The position numbers were made by a program, and so were the translations under genes. From Phycisphaerae bacterium (GTDB taxonomy: Bacteria; Planctomycetota; Phycisphaerae; UBA1845), in the NCBI GenBank assembly GCA_029260235.1, contig JAJDDP010000052.1, positions 1 through 55,522 of the forward strand: a DNA stretch of 55,522 nucleotides, read 5' to 3'. Of the stretch, positions 9,017-17,483 are shown piece by piece. The notes below the pieces were generated by a model. That model had not been told where the DNA came from and did no database searches. It worked only from the letters and a program-made list of their open reading frames with translations. Positions within the stretch are counted from its first letter, which is position 1, and each line of letters opens with the position of its first letter.

Positions 9017-10198
9017 TCATTTCTTGGAGGTCAATTCGCCGGCTTTCTCGCGCGCCGCCTGCCAGGCGGGGATGAGATCCTGGGTGCCGACAACCTCGGC
9101 CCACCCAGCCTGTGGATGTGCCTCGATGATGGCTAGCAATGCCAGCTGCCTAGGCGACAGGAAGGGGGCGGTATCTGCCTTCGTCGGCAGGGCGGCGTTG
9201 ATTCGGGCAGCCTGTAGCTCGGTCATGGGGACATGCTTCAGCAGCGTTTGGGCGAGGTAGTATTTTGGCTCTTTGTCCACCGTGATGGGGTCGTTGTTGC
9301 GCTCGATGTCCGAACCGACGATCTGCGCTGCGGCTACGTATTGTTGGTCTGAGCGAGCGAACACGCGCGAAGCACACTTAGCCTTGCGTGCCCGAACCAG
9401 CAACTCCTCGTAGGCGACTAGCTTGGGGCTATACAGCACTTCGACGACTTCGAGCCTATCGACAAACCCAGGGCGGGTTTCCACTACCCCGGGCATCGCC
9501 CCCAGTGCAGCTTCACCTTCCCAGAAGCAGTGCATGGCGAAGGTCGCCCGTTCCAGACCGGCTGACCTAGCCCTACTTTCCTCAGCCAAGAGGTTCAGAT
9601 AGGGCGGGATTGGATGATGCGCCTTCTTCAATCCCCGCACCATTGCTGAGGCTAACCCCGCTACGGAGTAGTCGTCAGCCAATCGGGAGGTTAGCTTGGC
9701 TCGGTCGGGCGATATGATGCGGACCACTGGATTGTTCCAAGCCGGTTCTTTGAAGGAGTCGAGCACCTTCTTGTCAGCGCCCTCGATGTTATTGTAGACA
9801 GCCACCGGTACGAACAGCGTCTCAGCGGCTTCGACGATCAGCGGATGGCTGAGCACTTCTTGACCGTACTTGGTGCAAGTGCCGCAACCGGGCACTTCCT
9901 GAAACAGAACCAGTAGCGGCCGATTCTTGATCTTGGAAGCCTCCACGGCTGCGTCAAAATCTCGCGACCAACCAACTGCGCCCAGTTCGATGGGTGTGTC
10001 CGATTCTGCCGAGGCTGTTTCGGCAAGCAATCCCATGGCCGGCCCAAGGAGGGCGATGCAACGGGCAAGAAACGCCGCCTTGCTCTGCTGGCAGACTGCC
10101 CAGCCCAGGTTATGTCTTACCGGCAACGTGCGCGTGGAAGGTCGTGGATACATGAAATTGGTTCCCATTCTCGACAAGTCATGAATCTGCCCGCGCAA
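9017..10198 (-). CDS. Exported thioredoxin-fold protein with MsrA-like segment
   Basis: A protein of up to 393 residues with a signal-peptide-like stretch ending 'LLAETASA' before the mature part. The thioredoxin-like region carries 'FQEVPGCGTCTKYG', a CxxC redox pair. This recalls the VPGUxxT family of thioredoxin-like (seleno)proteins, in which the first Cys can be selenocysteine; here the codon is ordinary TGC. A second segment, 'CFWEGEAALGAMPGVVETR' followed by 'LEVVEVLYSPKLVAYEELL', resembles the catalytic start and the following strand of peptide methionine sulfoxide reductase A, with its Cys kept. A role in periplasmic thiol or methionine repair is inferred. The exact start is unsettled: ATG codons at 10198, 10168 and 10153 are all possible. 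Confidence 0.75.
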   Translation of the reverse strand: MRGQIHDLSRMGTNFMYPRPSTRTLPVRHNLGWAVCQQSKAAFLARCIALLGPAMGLLAETASAESDTPIELGAVGWSRDFDAAVEASKIKNRPLLVLFQEVPGCGTCTKYGQEVLSHPLIVEAAETLFVPVAVYNNIEGADKKVLDSFKEPAWNNPVVRIISPDRAKLTSRLADDYSVAGLASAMVRGLKKAHHPIPPYLNLLAEESRARSAGLERATFAMHCFWEGEAALGAMPGVVETRPGFVDRLEVVEVLYSPKLVAYEELLVRARKAKCASRVFARSDQQYVAAAQIVGSDIERNNDPITVDKEPKYYLAQTLLKHVPMTELQAARINAALPTKADTAPFLSPRQLALLAIIEAHPQAGWAEVVGTQDLIPAWQAAREKAGELTSKK

Positions 10199-10303
10199 TG
10201 ATTATAGCACAGTCGCGGAGAATGGGCAGGCCAGCAGCCAGCCGGTGATCAGGACCAACCCTCGATTACGCCCGCCTGACGGTGTGAGTGGGCCAAACGC
10301 GTG

Positions 10304-13300
10304 TTAGCCAAGTCGACGACGTCGAGACGCGGTCATGCGTAAGCCGAACAAGCCGGCGAAGACCCCAACCACGCTGATTGCCCCAAACAGGCCACACGGT
10401 GCTGGCCGTCGCGAGCTACTGCTCGAAGCCTCATCACCGCCCGGCACGGATTGACCGCTGTCACCGTCTTGCGGGACGTTGAATCCTGGTGGCGAGCCGA
10501 TTCCCTGCCGCTGGTTGAACGAGCAACCCTGCTCGTCAGCGATATCCACGATGGGGGTAGCGGGGCAGACATCAACCGTGTTGAATACGCCGTCTTGGTC
10601 ATCGTCCAGTTGGGAATCTGCCGCACCCTCTGCATTGACCGGCAGACCTGCTGGCGTGCCGCCGAACAGATCGTTGCAGTTGTTTACGCCATCGTTATCG
10701 TCATCCAATTCATCGCAGTTGCAGCCATCGTTTTCAACTTCGACTCCAGCAGGTGTGGTGGGGCACTGGTCGGAGCAGTCATCGACGCCATCCTGGTCCC
10801 CATCGAGCTGGACACAGGAGCATCCGTTCGCATCCGCGTCGCTATCGCGTGGGGTATTTGAGCAGTCGTCATCTTCGTCGGGCACGCCGTCCGCATCGAC
10901 GTCGCCGCAGCGGGAGATCGCAGTGTGACTGCACTGTCCGTTGAGACAAAAATCGATGGTGCATTCGTCATTATCGCTGCAATCTGCCGCCGACTCGCAG
11001 GGGCACTGACCGCAAGAGTCACTTTCCTCATCGCAGCATTCGCCGTTGAAACAAGGTTCGTCATCGAGATGACACTGGCCGTCGATGCACTCTTCGGTGC
11101 CATTGCAGAAAAGACCGTCGTCGGGGCAGTCTGAATCGAGGATGCAGTTGACGCATGTCTGGGTAGCTTCGACGCACAGCTGGTCCGGGCAGGGCGTGGG
11201 TCCAATTGCGCAGCTGCCGCTGACGCACATTTCTTCGCCGTTACAATAGAGCCCATCGTCGGGGCAGTCTGAATCAAGGAGACAGGCGACGCATCCCCGG
11301 GCAGCTTCAGAGCATAACTGCCCAGAGCATGGGGCGGCTCCAGAGCTGCAGCTGCCGTTGATGCATACTTCGACCCCATTGCAGAAGGCTTGGTCAGCGC
11401 AATCCGAGTCAACGACGCATTCATCGCATGAATCGGGAACGCCGTTCGCATTCTCATCCGGCGAGCCGTCGGTGATGTCGCACGAATCTGGGATTCCGTT
11501 GCTGTTGCAGTCAGCGCTGGCCGATGCGGTCTCGTATGTGACCGAGACGGTAATGTAGGTGGCGCCAGCGCATTCGTTGGAGGCCACAAGGTCAGAGGCC
11601 ACCATGTCGATTACTGCCTCGCCGCTCTGGGTGATTTGGTTGAAGGTGGCTGCCTGCACGGAAAGCTGAGTTTCGCTGAGTTGATCGCAGTCCTCGCCGT
11701 CGTCGGTGAATACCGTGCCGACCATGCTGTTATTGATCAAGACTTCAACGTTCTTGGTAGCCAGGCCCAGATCAGCCTCGGCGGTGAACGACAAGATCAC
11801 ATCGCCATCTGCTGGTCTCACAGATTCGAGGGCGAATGCTTGGGGTGCGCCATCGCCAAAGGGACCCAACTCCAGCGAGGAGCCCACGAACGTCGATGGG
11901 ATGTCGCACTCGTCAGGAATGCCGTTGGCGTCGCAGTCGTCCACACAATCTTGGGCACACAATCCACCGGGGCTGGTGTCTGGAACTTCGCACTCATCAG
12001 GAGTGAGGTTTTGATTGCAATCTCCTCCGACCACATCACCGAGCAATTCAATGGCCAGGTTGAATGAACTGTCAAACGTCCATGATAGCCCAGGAGCCTG
12101 GTTCGCGGTGTAGTGACCAGGGCTTGTGTGGCTGTCGCCTGCCTCCCAGACAAAGTCGTCAAACGACGTCAAAGTGTTGTTGAAGACCTCAACAAAGTAA
12201 GAGCCTGGGTCCAGGGTCGGTGGGTCTGCAAGCGAGAGCGTGAATTCCCATTCGTTCCATCCGAAAAAACTCCCCGGGAACCCAGCAAATGAGTTTCCTG
12301 TCATGGTTTTGGTCGTGCTTACGCTGCCTTCCTGATAGATGACAGTACCCGGGAAGCCGCCGTCGGATTCGTGGACGATCACCGTGAAGTCATCGTCGGC
12401 TTCGTTGAATATCCAATAGTAGCCGCCCCAGATGCGGACTTGCTTGATGGTCTTTGAAGATGCCAGGCTAAAATCCTCGGCCATCACGGTCACGCCTGCC
12501 TCAAAGGCACTGTCATCGGCATCGGAGTGTTTGCCGTCGAAAGGGGCGGGGGGTTGATTCAACAGCAACTCGGGTGCGGCGAGTTGCATCGCATCAACAT
12601 CGTCGGGAATGCCGTTGGCGTTGCAATCGCCGGTCGTGCCGCAGTGATAGATCTCGAAATCATCGACGTACCATCCATCGGCGCCGCAACAGCAATCCTT
12701 GCCAAAGTCGAAGCGAATCTGGATGGTATCGCCTGCACCCGCCAAATTGTCCAATACTGCCAGCGAAGTCCCCCACTCGCGGCTGATACCGGTGAAGGCC
12801 GGTTCATCTGCCAGCGGATTGTCGTTGAAGTCGCTCGAACCGAACAGCGGCACTGGATTGTATGAGTTGTAGATGAACGCCTCATGTGGGACAACTTGCC
12901 ACGCGCCCCCGTTGACCTTGATCTTGACATTGCCGCCATCCCACCGGTTTTCTGTTCTTACTGAATGGGTAAAAGAGAGCGTTGCAAAACTGAAACTCCC
13001 GCTAGGCAGGGTGATCGCCGGGCAAATCAGGGAATGTAAGCCATTCTCGAAGATGGCCCCACAGTCGCCTATGTCACGATCTTCACAGAACCACGCGGTG
13101 CCCGATCGGTTATCAGGTAGTGCCGACAAGAGCGTCCAGTTGTAGGGGGTGCGCGCATCGTTGGAAACGGTCCAGCCGTTGTCGCCGCTTTCAAAATCGT
13201 CGCTGAAAATGACGATCTTGTCGAGGCATTTAGTTGGGGCAACTTCGCTGAGGACAGGTGTATTTCGACCGCACCGTCCGGCGGTATCCATCTCTACTGC

Positions 13301-14953
13301 CCGCAGGGCGTTGTCAACTTGAACCAAATCGGCCGTGGTGAACATGGAGTCGGAGGCAAGCCCTGTACGCGGGTCGTTCGGAAAGGTGCCAACCAGATCG
13401 GAGGCAGCTTGATTGAACGCCGCAAACGCATCGTCGAAATCGGATGCTTGGTTCAAGTAAACCGATAAGGCGCGGTACCAGACAGCCCCCGCTTTGATGG
13501 GGCCGATGCCGGTCACGTCGAAGCCGTTGAACGAATCACCGTCCGTCAGAATGGCGAAGGCGTGGTTGGGGACGCCGCTGGCTATATGCACTCCACCGTT
13601 GTCCCAGATGGGACAGACGTTCAGTGGGTCGTTGGCTCGATCCGGGTCACCATCACAGGATGGGATCCACATATCCCGAATCGCTCCACCGAAGGCCGCC
13701 GCATCTTCACCCATCCGCCAACGGACGCCGTCGTCGTACCCAGGAGTCGGGCTACATCCGGTCCGTCCGTTGTTGGGTTTGTCCAAGCCAGGCCCGGTTT
13801 CATGGGATGGCCAGGGAGTTCCTCCCGGCGTGCCTGAAAAAGCAGCGTTGCCGTTGAACAGGTCGATCATTTCCCCAAAAACGTCGGAGAACGACTCATT
13901 GAGTTGGCCCGATTGATTCTGGTAGATCAGATTTGCCGTAAGCTCAGTGACGCCGTGCGTCAATTCGTGGCCGACAATATCGTCGGTGACCGTTCCAGTG
14001 CAAAACACCATCTGCTGCAGGAACCCGGACCAAGCTGCGTTCGGACAAAAACCTCCGGGATCCCAGTTGACAGTTGCGACCATGGTAAGCCCGTTGTCAT
14101 CGATACCATCTCTGCCAAAAGCTCGGAAGAAGTAGTCGTAGGTATCGCCGTAGTAGTCATACGCCCGGTTGGCGTCTTCCAAGGAGACCGGCGTATCGCC
14201 CTCGGCTCGTACCAGAACGCCCGGCAGTGAACCGCCGTTCTGACCGTCGAAGATCGCGCGATTCTTGGCCGTGTGACGCAAGGTCCATTGGTCGAGGATG
14301 CGGCCGTTCCGGGCATCAATGAAAAAGGCCTCGGCAACTCCCCGTGCAGGGTCGCCAAGCTCGATGTGATAGGCCAAGTGAGGTCCGATTGGCGCATCGC
14401 CGTACCAGCCGGGATCCACGATGACGAGCTGTGATCTGTATACTTTCAGCGGCCCAACGCGCAATCGACTGCGGGCAATTAATTCAGCTTGGGTGGCGCT
14501 GGTTGTCGGTGTGGTGGACAGCTTATCCTGGATTTCATAGAAGTCACCGTTGGCGGCCATGAATTCGCCATCGGCGTCCTGGTGAATCTTGATAGCACCC
14601 GAAAACACAGAGATGCCCTTATGCACTTGTGCGTAGGAGGTATGCGTGTGCCCCAAAAAGTCGAGTTCAACTTTCCGTTCCACGAGTTGTGTACTCGGGT
14701 TGGCAATTCCGAACAAATGTGCGTAAGCCGAGAGAAAGGCTGCCGGTGTGGGCTCTGTTTGTCCTGCTACGGGATCGACAGGAATGTTGCCGCCATGTTT
14801 TGCCGTCAGAAAAGAGGCGAATCCCGTGGCCGTGGAGTGGTGGACTTTGAGGTCGTTCAAGACTTGTTGGGACCAGGCAAACGGGGCCGACAGGGTCAAT
14901 ATGCCACTGACCATGCAATAGAAGAGAAATCCTCGACCATAGGGAATTCGCAT
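10304..14953 (-). CDS. Secreted M4 (thermolysin-family) metalloprotease with Cys-rich and TSP3 repeats and Cys/TM/Arg C-terminal signal
   Basis: A 1549-residue multidomain surface protein. After a signal peptide and an FTP/PepSY-like propeptide, the M4 domain shows zinc site 'HELTHG' (H329, E330, H333), third ligand E353 in 'NESFSDVFGE' (same spacing as thermolysin) and 'GGVHIASG' with the catalytic His. Then come beta-sandwich regions ('FSDDFESGDNGW', 'GWYVDDFEIYHCG'), several 'DCNxNGIPDxC' Ca-binding motifs, about four eight-Cys repeats ('DSDCPDDGLFCNG'), TSP3 repeats ('DGDQDGVDDCSDQCP'), a Ser run, and a tail of Cys, hydrophobic helix and 'RRRR'. It probably degrades external protein while attached to the cell surface. 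Its C-terminal half is related to the next two genes. Confidence 0.93.
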   Translation of the reverse strand: MRIPYGRGFLFYCMVSGILTLSAPFAWSQQVLNDLKVHHSTATGFASFLTAKHGGNIPVDPVAGQTEPTPAAFLSAYAHLFGIANPSTQLVERKVELDFLGHTHTSYAQVHKGISVFSGAIKIHQDADGEFMAANGDFYEIQDKLSTTPTTSATQAELIARSRLRVGPLKVYRSQLVIVDPGWYGDAPIGPHLAYHIELGDPARGVAEAFFIDARNGRILDQWTLRHTAKNRAIFDGQNGGSLPGVLVRAEGDTPVSLEDANRAYDYYGDTYDYFFRAFGRDGIDDNGLTMVATVNWDPGGFCPNAAWSGFLQQMVFCTGTVTDDIVGHELTHGVTELTANLIYQNQSGQLNESFSDVFGEMIDLFNGNAAFSGTPGGTPWPSHETGPGLDKPNNGRTGCSPTPGYDDGVRWRMGEDAAAFGGAIRDMWIPSCDGDPDRANDPLNVCPIWDNGGVHIASGVPNHAFAILTDGDSFNGFDVTGIGPIKAGAVWYRALSVYLNQASDFDDAFAAFNQAASDLVGTFPNDPRTGLASDSMFTTADLVQVDNALRAVEMDTAGRCGRNTPVLSEVAPTKCLDKIVIFSDDFESGDNGWTVSNDARTPYNWTLLSALPDNRSGTAWFCEDRDIGDCGAIFENGLHSLICPAITLPSGSFSFATLSFTHSVRTENRWDGGNVKIKVNGGAWQVVPHEAFIYNSYNPVPLFGSSDFNDNPLADEPAFTGISREWGTSLAVLDNLAGAGDTIQIRFDFGKDCCCGADGWYVDDFEIYHCGTTGDCNANGIPDDVDAMQLAAPELLLNQPPAPFDGKHSDADDSAFEAGVTVMAEDFSLASSKTIKQVRIWGGYYWIFNEADDDFTVIVHESDGGFPGTVIYQEGSVSTTKTMTGNSFAGFPGSFFGWNEWEFTLSLADPPTLDPGSYFVEVFNNTLTSFDDFVWEAGDSHTSPGHYTANQAPGLSWTFDSSFNLAIELLGDVVGGDCNQNLTPDECEVPDTSPGGLCAQDCVDDCDANGIPDECDIPSTFVGSSLELGPFGDGAPQAFALESVRPADGDVILSFTAEADLGLATKNVEVLINNSMVGTVFTDDGEDCDQLSETQLSVQAATFNQITQSGEAVIDMVASDLVASNECAGATYITVSVTYETASASADCNSNGIPDSCDITDGSPDENANGVPDSCDECVVDSDCADQAFCNGVEVCINGSCSSGAAPCSGQLCSEAARGCVACLLDSDCPDDGLYCNGEEMCVSGSCAIGPTPCPDQLCVEATQTCVNCILDSDCPDDGLFCNGTEECIDGQCHLDDEPCFNGECCDEESDSCGQCPCESAADCSDNDECTIDFCLNGQCSHTAISRCGDVDADGVPDEDDDCSNTPRDSDADANGCSCVQLDGDQDGVDDCSDQCPTTPAGVEVENDGCNCDELDDDNDGVNNCNDLFGGTPAGLPVNAEGAADSQLDDDQDGVFNTVDVCPATPIVDIADEQGCSFNQRQGIGSPPGFNVPQDGDSGQSVPGGDEASSSSSRRPAPCGLFGAISVVGVFAGLFGLRMTASRRRRLG
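10915..11430 (-). repeat. Cys-rich repeat units within the M4 protease gene
   Basis: About four units that each place Cys at regular positions around 'SDCPDDGLxCNGxExC'. On the plus strand the same spacing shows as recurrent GGGGCAGTCTGAATC-like blocks roughly 130 bases apart. Limits are approximate. Confidence 0.75.
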
Positions 14954-15060
14954 GAGATCACTCCGAACTGCAAGTGGTTGGACCTGGGGCTGTTATTGCC
15001 CGACGAATGCACACTCATACTAACCGCAGTGCTGAGAGGGATGCAACTATTCCTCCACAA

Positions 15061-15207
15061 GGGTAGGGCGATGTGATCGCCCTCTTCGACGCCCACGGTG
15101 GCGAAGAATCCCGCGTTTAATTACGGGGCGAAGGGGTAGGGATCTGTTAGGCGATCAGAGCTCCCGTCGGGTGTTTCCAGGATGTGAATGGTTGCGATGA
15201 CACCAAC
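15061..15207 (-). pseudogene. DUF192 gene remnant, C-terminal end only
   Basis: Reverse-strand translation gives 'VIATIHI...FFATVGVEEGDHIALP', which aligns without gaps to the C-terminal 44 residues of the intact DUF192 protein at 20627-21253 (ending 'FATLGIKEGDHVALP'), with about 25 identities by hand count. An in-frame TAA at 15121-15123 interrupts it, the normal stop is lost, and nothing of the rest of the domain is recognisable upstream. It lies between two members of the Cys-rich family, as the intact gene lies upstream of the third, which points to duplication of a DUF192 plus Cys-rich gene unit followed by decay. The remaining bases at 14954-15060 and 15208-15409 show no gene. Confidence 0.8.
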
Positions 15208-15409
15208 TTCGCTGCTTGCCTTCGCCATCAGTCAGGTGATACCAGGTGCGTACACTACCTCAAGCTAAAACCCTTCGCCGCTGTGGAGGTCGGCCTGGGA
15301 AAGCCCGGCCCGTTGTCAGGTACTTGTATGCGCCCCGTTCGGTCCTGGCTGATTCTTGTTGTGGCCCCAAGATCGCCCATGCCCGCCGTGACAATGGCCT
15401 ACTCGGGGG

Positions 15410-17332
15410 CTACTCTGGCCGCCGGCGCCGAGAAGTTGTCATTCCCAGGCCTAGCAACCCGGCGAAGACGCCGACCAAAGTGATCGCGCCAAACAAACCG
15501 CAGGCTGCCTGCCTCCGTGAGCTGCTGCTCGAGGCATCTTCGCCGGCTGGAACGGTTTGCCCGGCCTCAAGCGCTTGGCGCTGTTCGAATGAACAACCCT
15601 GCTCGTCAGCGATGTCGGCGATGGGTGTAGCTGGGCAAACATCGACATCATTAAAGACGCGATCCTGATCATCGTCCAATTGCGAATCGGCCGCCCCTGC
15701 GGCATCGACCTGTTGACCGGCCGGCGTGTCAGTAAATAAATCGTCGCAGTTATTCACGCCATCGCCGTCCTCGTCCAGTTCCGCGCAGGTGCAGCCGCTG
15801 CTTTCTACTTCGGCACCGACAGGAGTGGTCAGGCACTGATCTGTGCAGTCGTCGATGCCGTCTTGGTCGCCATCAAGCTGCTCACAGGAGCAGCCATTCT
15901 CATCGGCGACGGCACTGCTCGAGGTATCGGAGCACCCGTCATCTTCATCGGGCACGCCATCCGCATCATCGTCGCCGCAACGGGAGACGGCTTGGTGACG
16001 GCATTGCCCGTTGAGGCAAGAATCGATGGTGCATTGGTCATTGTCTGCGCAATCGGAGTCATCATCGCAGTCGCAACGATCAGCTGCCTCGTTGCAAGTT
16101 GACTCCGTCGAGCATGGGGGAAATCCAGCCTGGCATGTTCGGTCTTGATTGCACTTCTCTAGCCCATTGCAAAACAGGCCATCGTCGCAGTCTGAATCTT
16201 GGAGGCAGTCGATGCATTCTCCCGAGGCCTCGACACAAACTTGATCCGGGCAGGGGTCGGTTCCCGAAACGCAGTCACCGTTGGTGCAGGTTTCGGTTCC
16301 CGTGCAGAAAATACCATCGTCGCAGTCTGAATCGAGGAGACATCCAAGGCATGTGTCGGTGGCTTCATCGCACACCCGGCCCGTCGGCAGGCACTGGTCG
16401 GTTCCCGGGATGCAGTCGCCACTGGCTAGGCAAGCTTCAGAGCCGTTGCAGGCAATACCATCGTCGCAGTCTGCATGATTGAGGCACTCGACACATTCTT
16501 GCAGGGCATCGCTGCACAATAGTCCCTGAGATGGACAGGGGTCGCTCGCCGCTACACACGAGCCGCTGAGGCAGGTTTCGGCGCCATCGCAGAAATTCCC
16601 GTTGTCACACTCGGCGTCGTTGGTGCAGGGGACACACTCCGATGTGGCTTCGACACAGACCGAAGTGGGGCAGGGGTCGTCTCCCTCGATGCACAAGCCA
16701 TTGTCGCAAGTTTCTGCTCCTGAGCAGAATTTCCCGTCGTCGCAGTCAGCATCGAATAGGCAATCGACACAGGCATCAACTGCAGAATCTGTATCGCACA
16801 ATTGCCCCAGGGCGGGACAGGGATCGGTGCCAGGGAGACATGCACCGGCGACGCAAGTCTCGGCTCCTGTGCAGAAAACGCCATCGTCGCAGTCAGCATC
16901 AAACAGGCAATCTACACACGCGTCGATTGTGACATCGCACACTTGATCGGCTGGGCATTGGTCGGTTCCAGGGCGGCATTGGCCAGATGCGCACGATTCG
17001 GCACCGTTGCACAGCACGTCGTCATCGCAATCGGAGTTTTCGACACAGCTGCAGTTATCGTCATCCTCGTTGCAGAAGCCACCTGTACATAGAGTGGGTC
17101 CGTGGATGCAGGTGCTGTTCTCGCATGTCTCAGTCCCCGTGCAGAACAGCCCATCGTCGCATTCTGAATCACGCTCACAAGGGACGCACATGCCGGCGTC
17201 ATTGCATATCAAGCCGTCGCTGCAGTCTGAGTTGTCGGTGCAACTTCCGCTCGATTGAGCCAGAACAACGTCACCGGTCACCAAGGTCAACAGGAACCCC
17301 AGGGCTAGGGCCGTGCCGGTTGGGCTCTTCAT
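15410..17332 (-). CDS. Secreted Cys-rich repeat protein with TSP3 repeats and Cys/TM/Arg C-terminal signal
   Basis: A 640-residue protein starting at the ATG at 17332, five bases after GGAGG; a longer in-frame start at 17386 is less likely. A signal peptide ends near 'VVLAQSSGSC'. Next are eight full and two partial eight-Cys units of about 43-49 residues (for example 'CLFDADCDDGVFCTGAETC'), then Asp-rich TSP3 motifs ('DGDQDGIDDCTDQC', 'DEDGDGVNNCDD'), a Ser run, Cys, one hydrophobic helix and 'SRRRRPE'. There is no catalytic domain. It is likely a Ca-stabilised, disulfide-rich surface scaffold. It is closely related in its last 250 residues to both flanking genes. 151 bp separate it from the gene upstream. 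Confidence 0.9.
   Translation of the reverse strand: MKSPTGTALALGFLLTLVTGDVVLAQSSGSCTDNSDCSDGLICNDAGMCVPCERDSECDDGLFCTGTETCENSTCIHGPTLCTGGFCNEDDDNCSCVENSDCDDDVLCNGAESCASGQCRPGTDQCPADQVCDVTIDACVDCLFDADCDDGVFCTGAETCVAGACLPGTDPCPALGQLCDTDSAVDACVDCLFDADCDDGKFCSGAETCDNGLCIEGDDPCPTSVCVEATSECVPCTNDAECDNGNFCDGAETCLSGSCVAASDPCPSQGLLCSDALQECVECLNHADCDDGIACNGSEACLASGDCIPGTDQCLPTGRVCDEATDTCLGCLLDSDCDDGIFCTGTETCTNGDCVSGTDPCPDQVCVEASGECIDCLQDSDCDDGLFCNGLEKCNQDRTCQAGFPPCSTESTCNEAADRCDCDDDSDCADNDQCTIDSCLNGQCRHQAVSRCGDDDADGVPDEDDGCSDTSSSAVADENGCSCEQLDGDQDGIDDCTDQCLTTPVGAEVESSGCTCAELDEDGDGVNNCDDLFTDTPAGQQVDAAGAADSQLDDDQDRVFNDVDVCPATPIADIADEQGCSFEQRQALEAGQTVPAGEDASSSSSRRQAACGLFGAITLVGVFAGLLGLGMTTSRRRRPE
15985..17250 (-). 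repeat. Cys-rich repeat array (about ten units)
   Basis: Tandem units of about 130-147 bases encode 'DxDCDDGxFCxGxExCxxGxC'. The units are similar at DNA level too (recurrent CATCGTCGCAGTCTGAATC-like blocks on the plus strand), so copy number may vary by recombination. Limits are approximate. Confidence 0.8.
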
Positions 17333-17483
17333 GGTGCCTCCGCTGTCATCCCAGACCGCGCCATGCGGATGCGGGCGTGTCCTCAAGGTCGAGCGCGACT
17401 CTCCGTCCGCTGCGGGGATCGGTTCTGCAAAGTTTCACTCATTGCCGGCCCGATCATCAGCTCAGCAACAGCACAGCCGCAGG

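Noticed and set aside
10684-11589. 301-codon minus-strand frame inside the M4 protease gene
   Set aside because: It is a frame-shifted reading of the Cys-rich repeats of the real gene, with Ala/Thr/Met bias typical of shadows.
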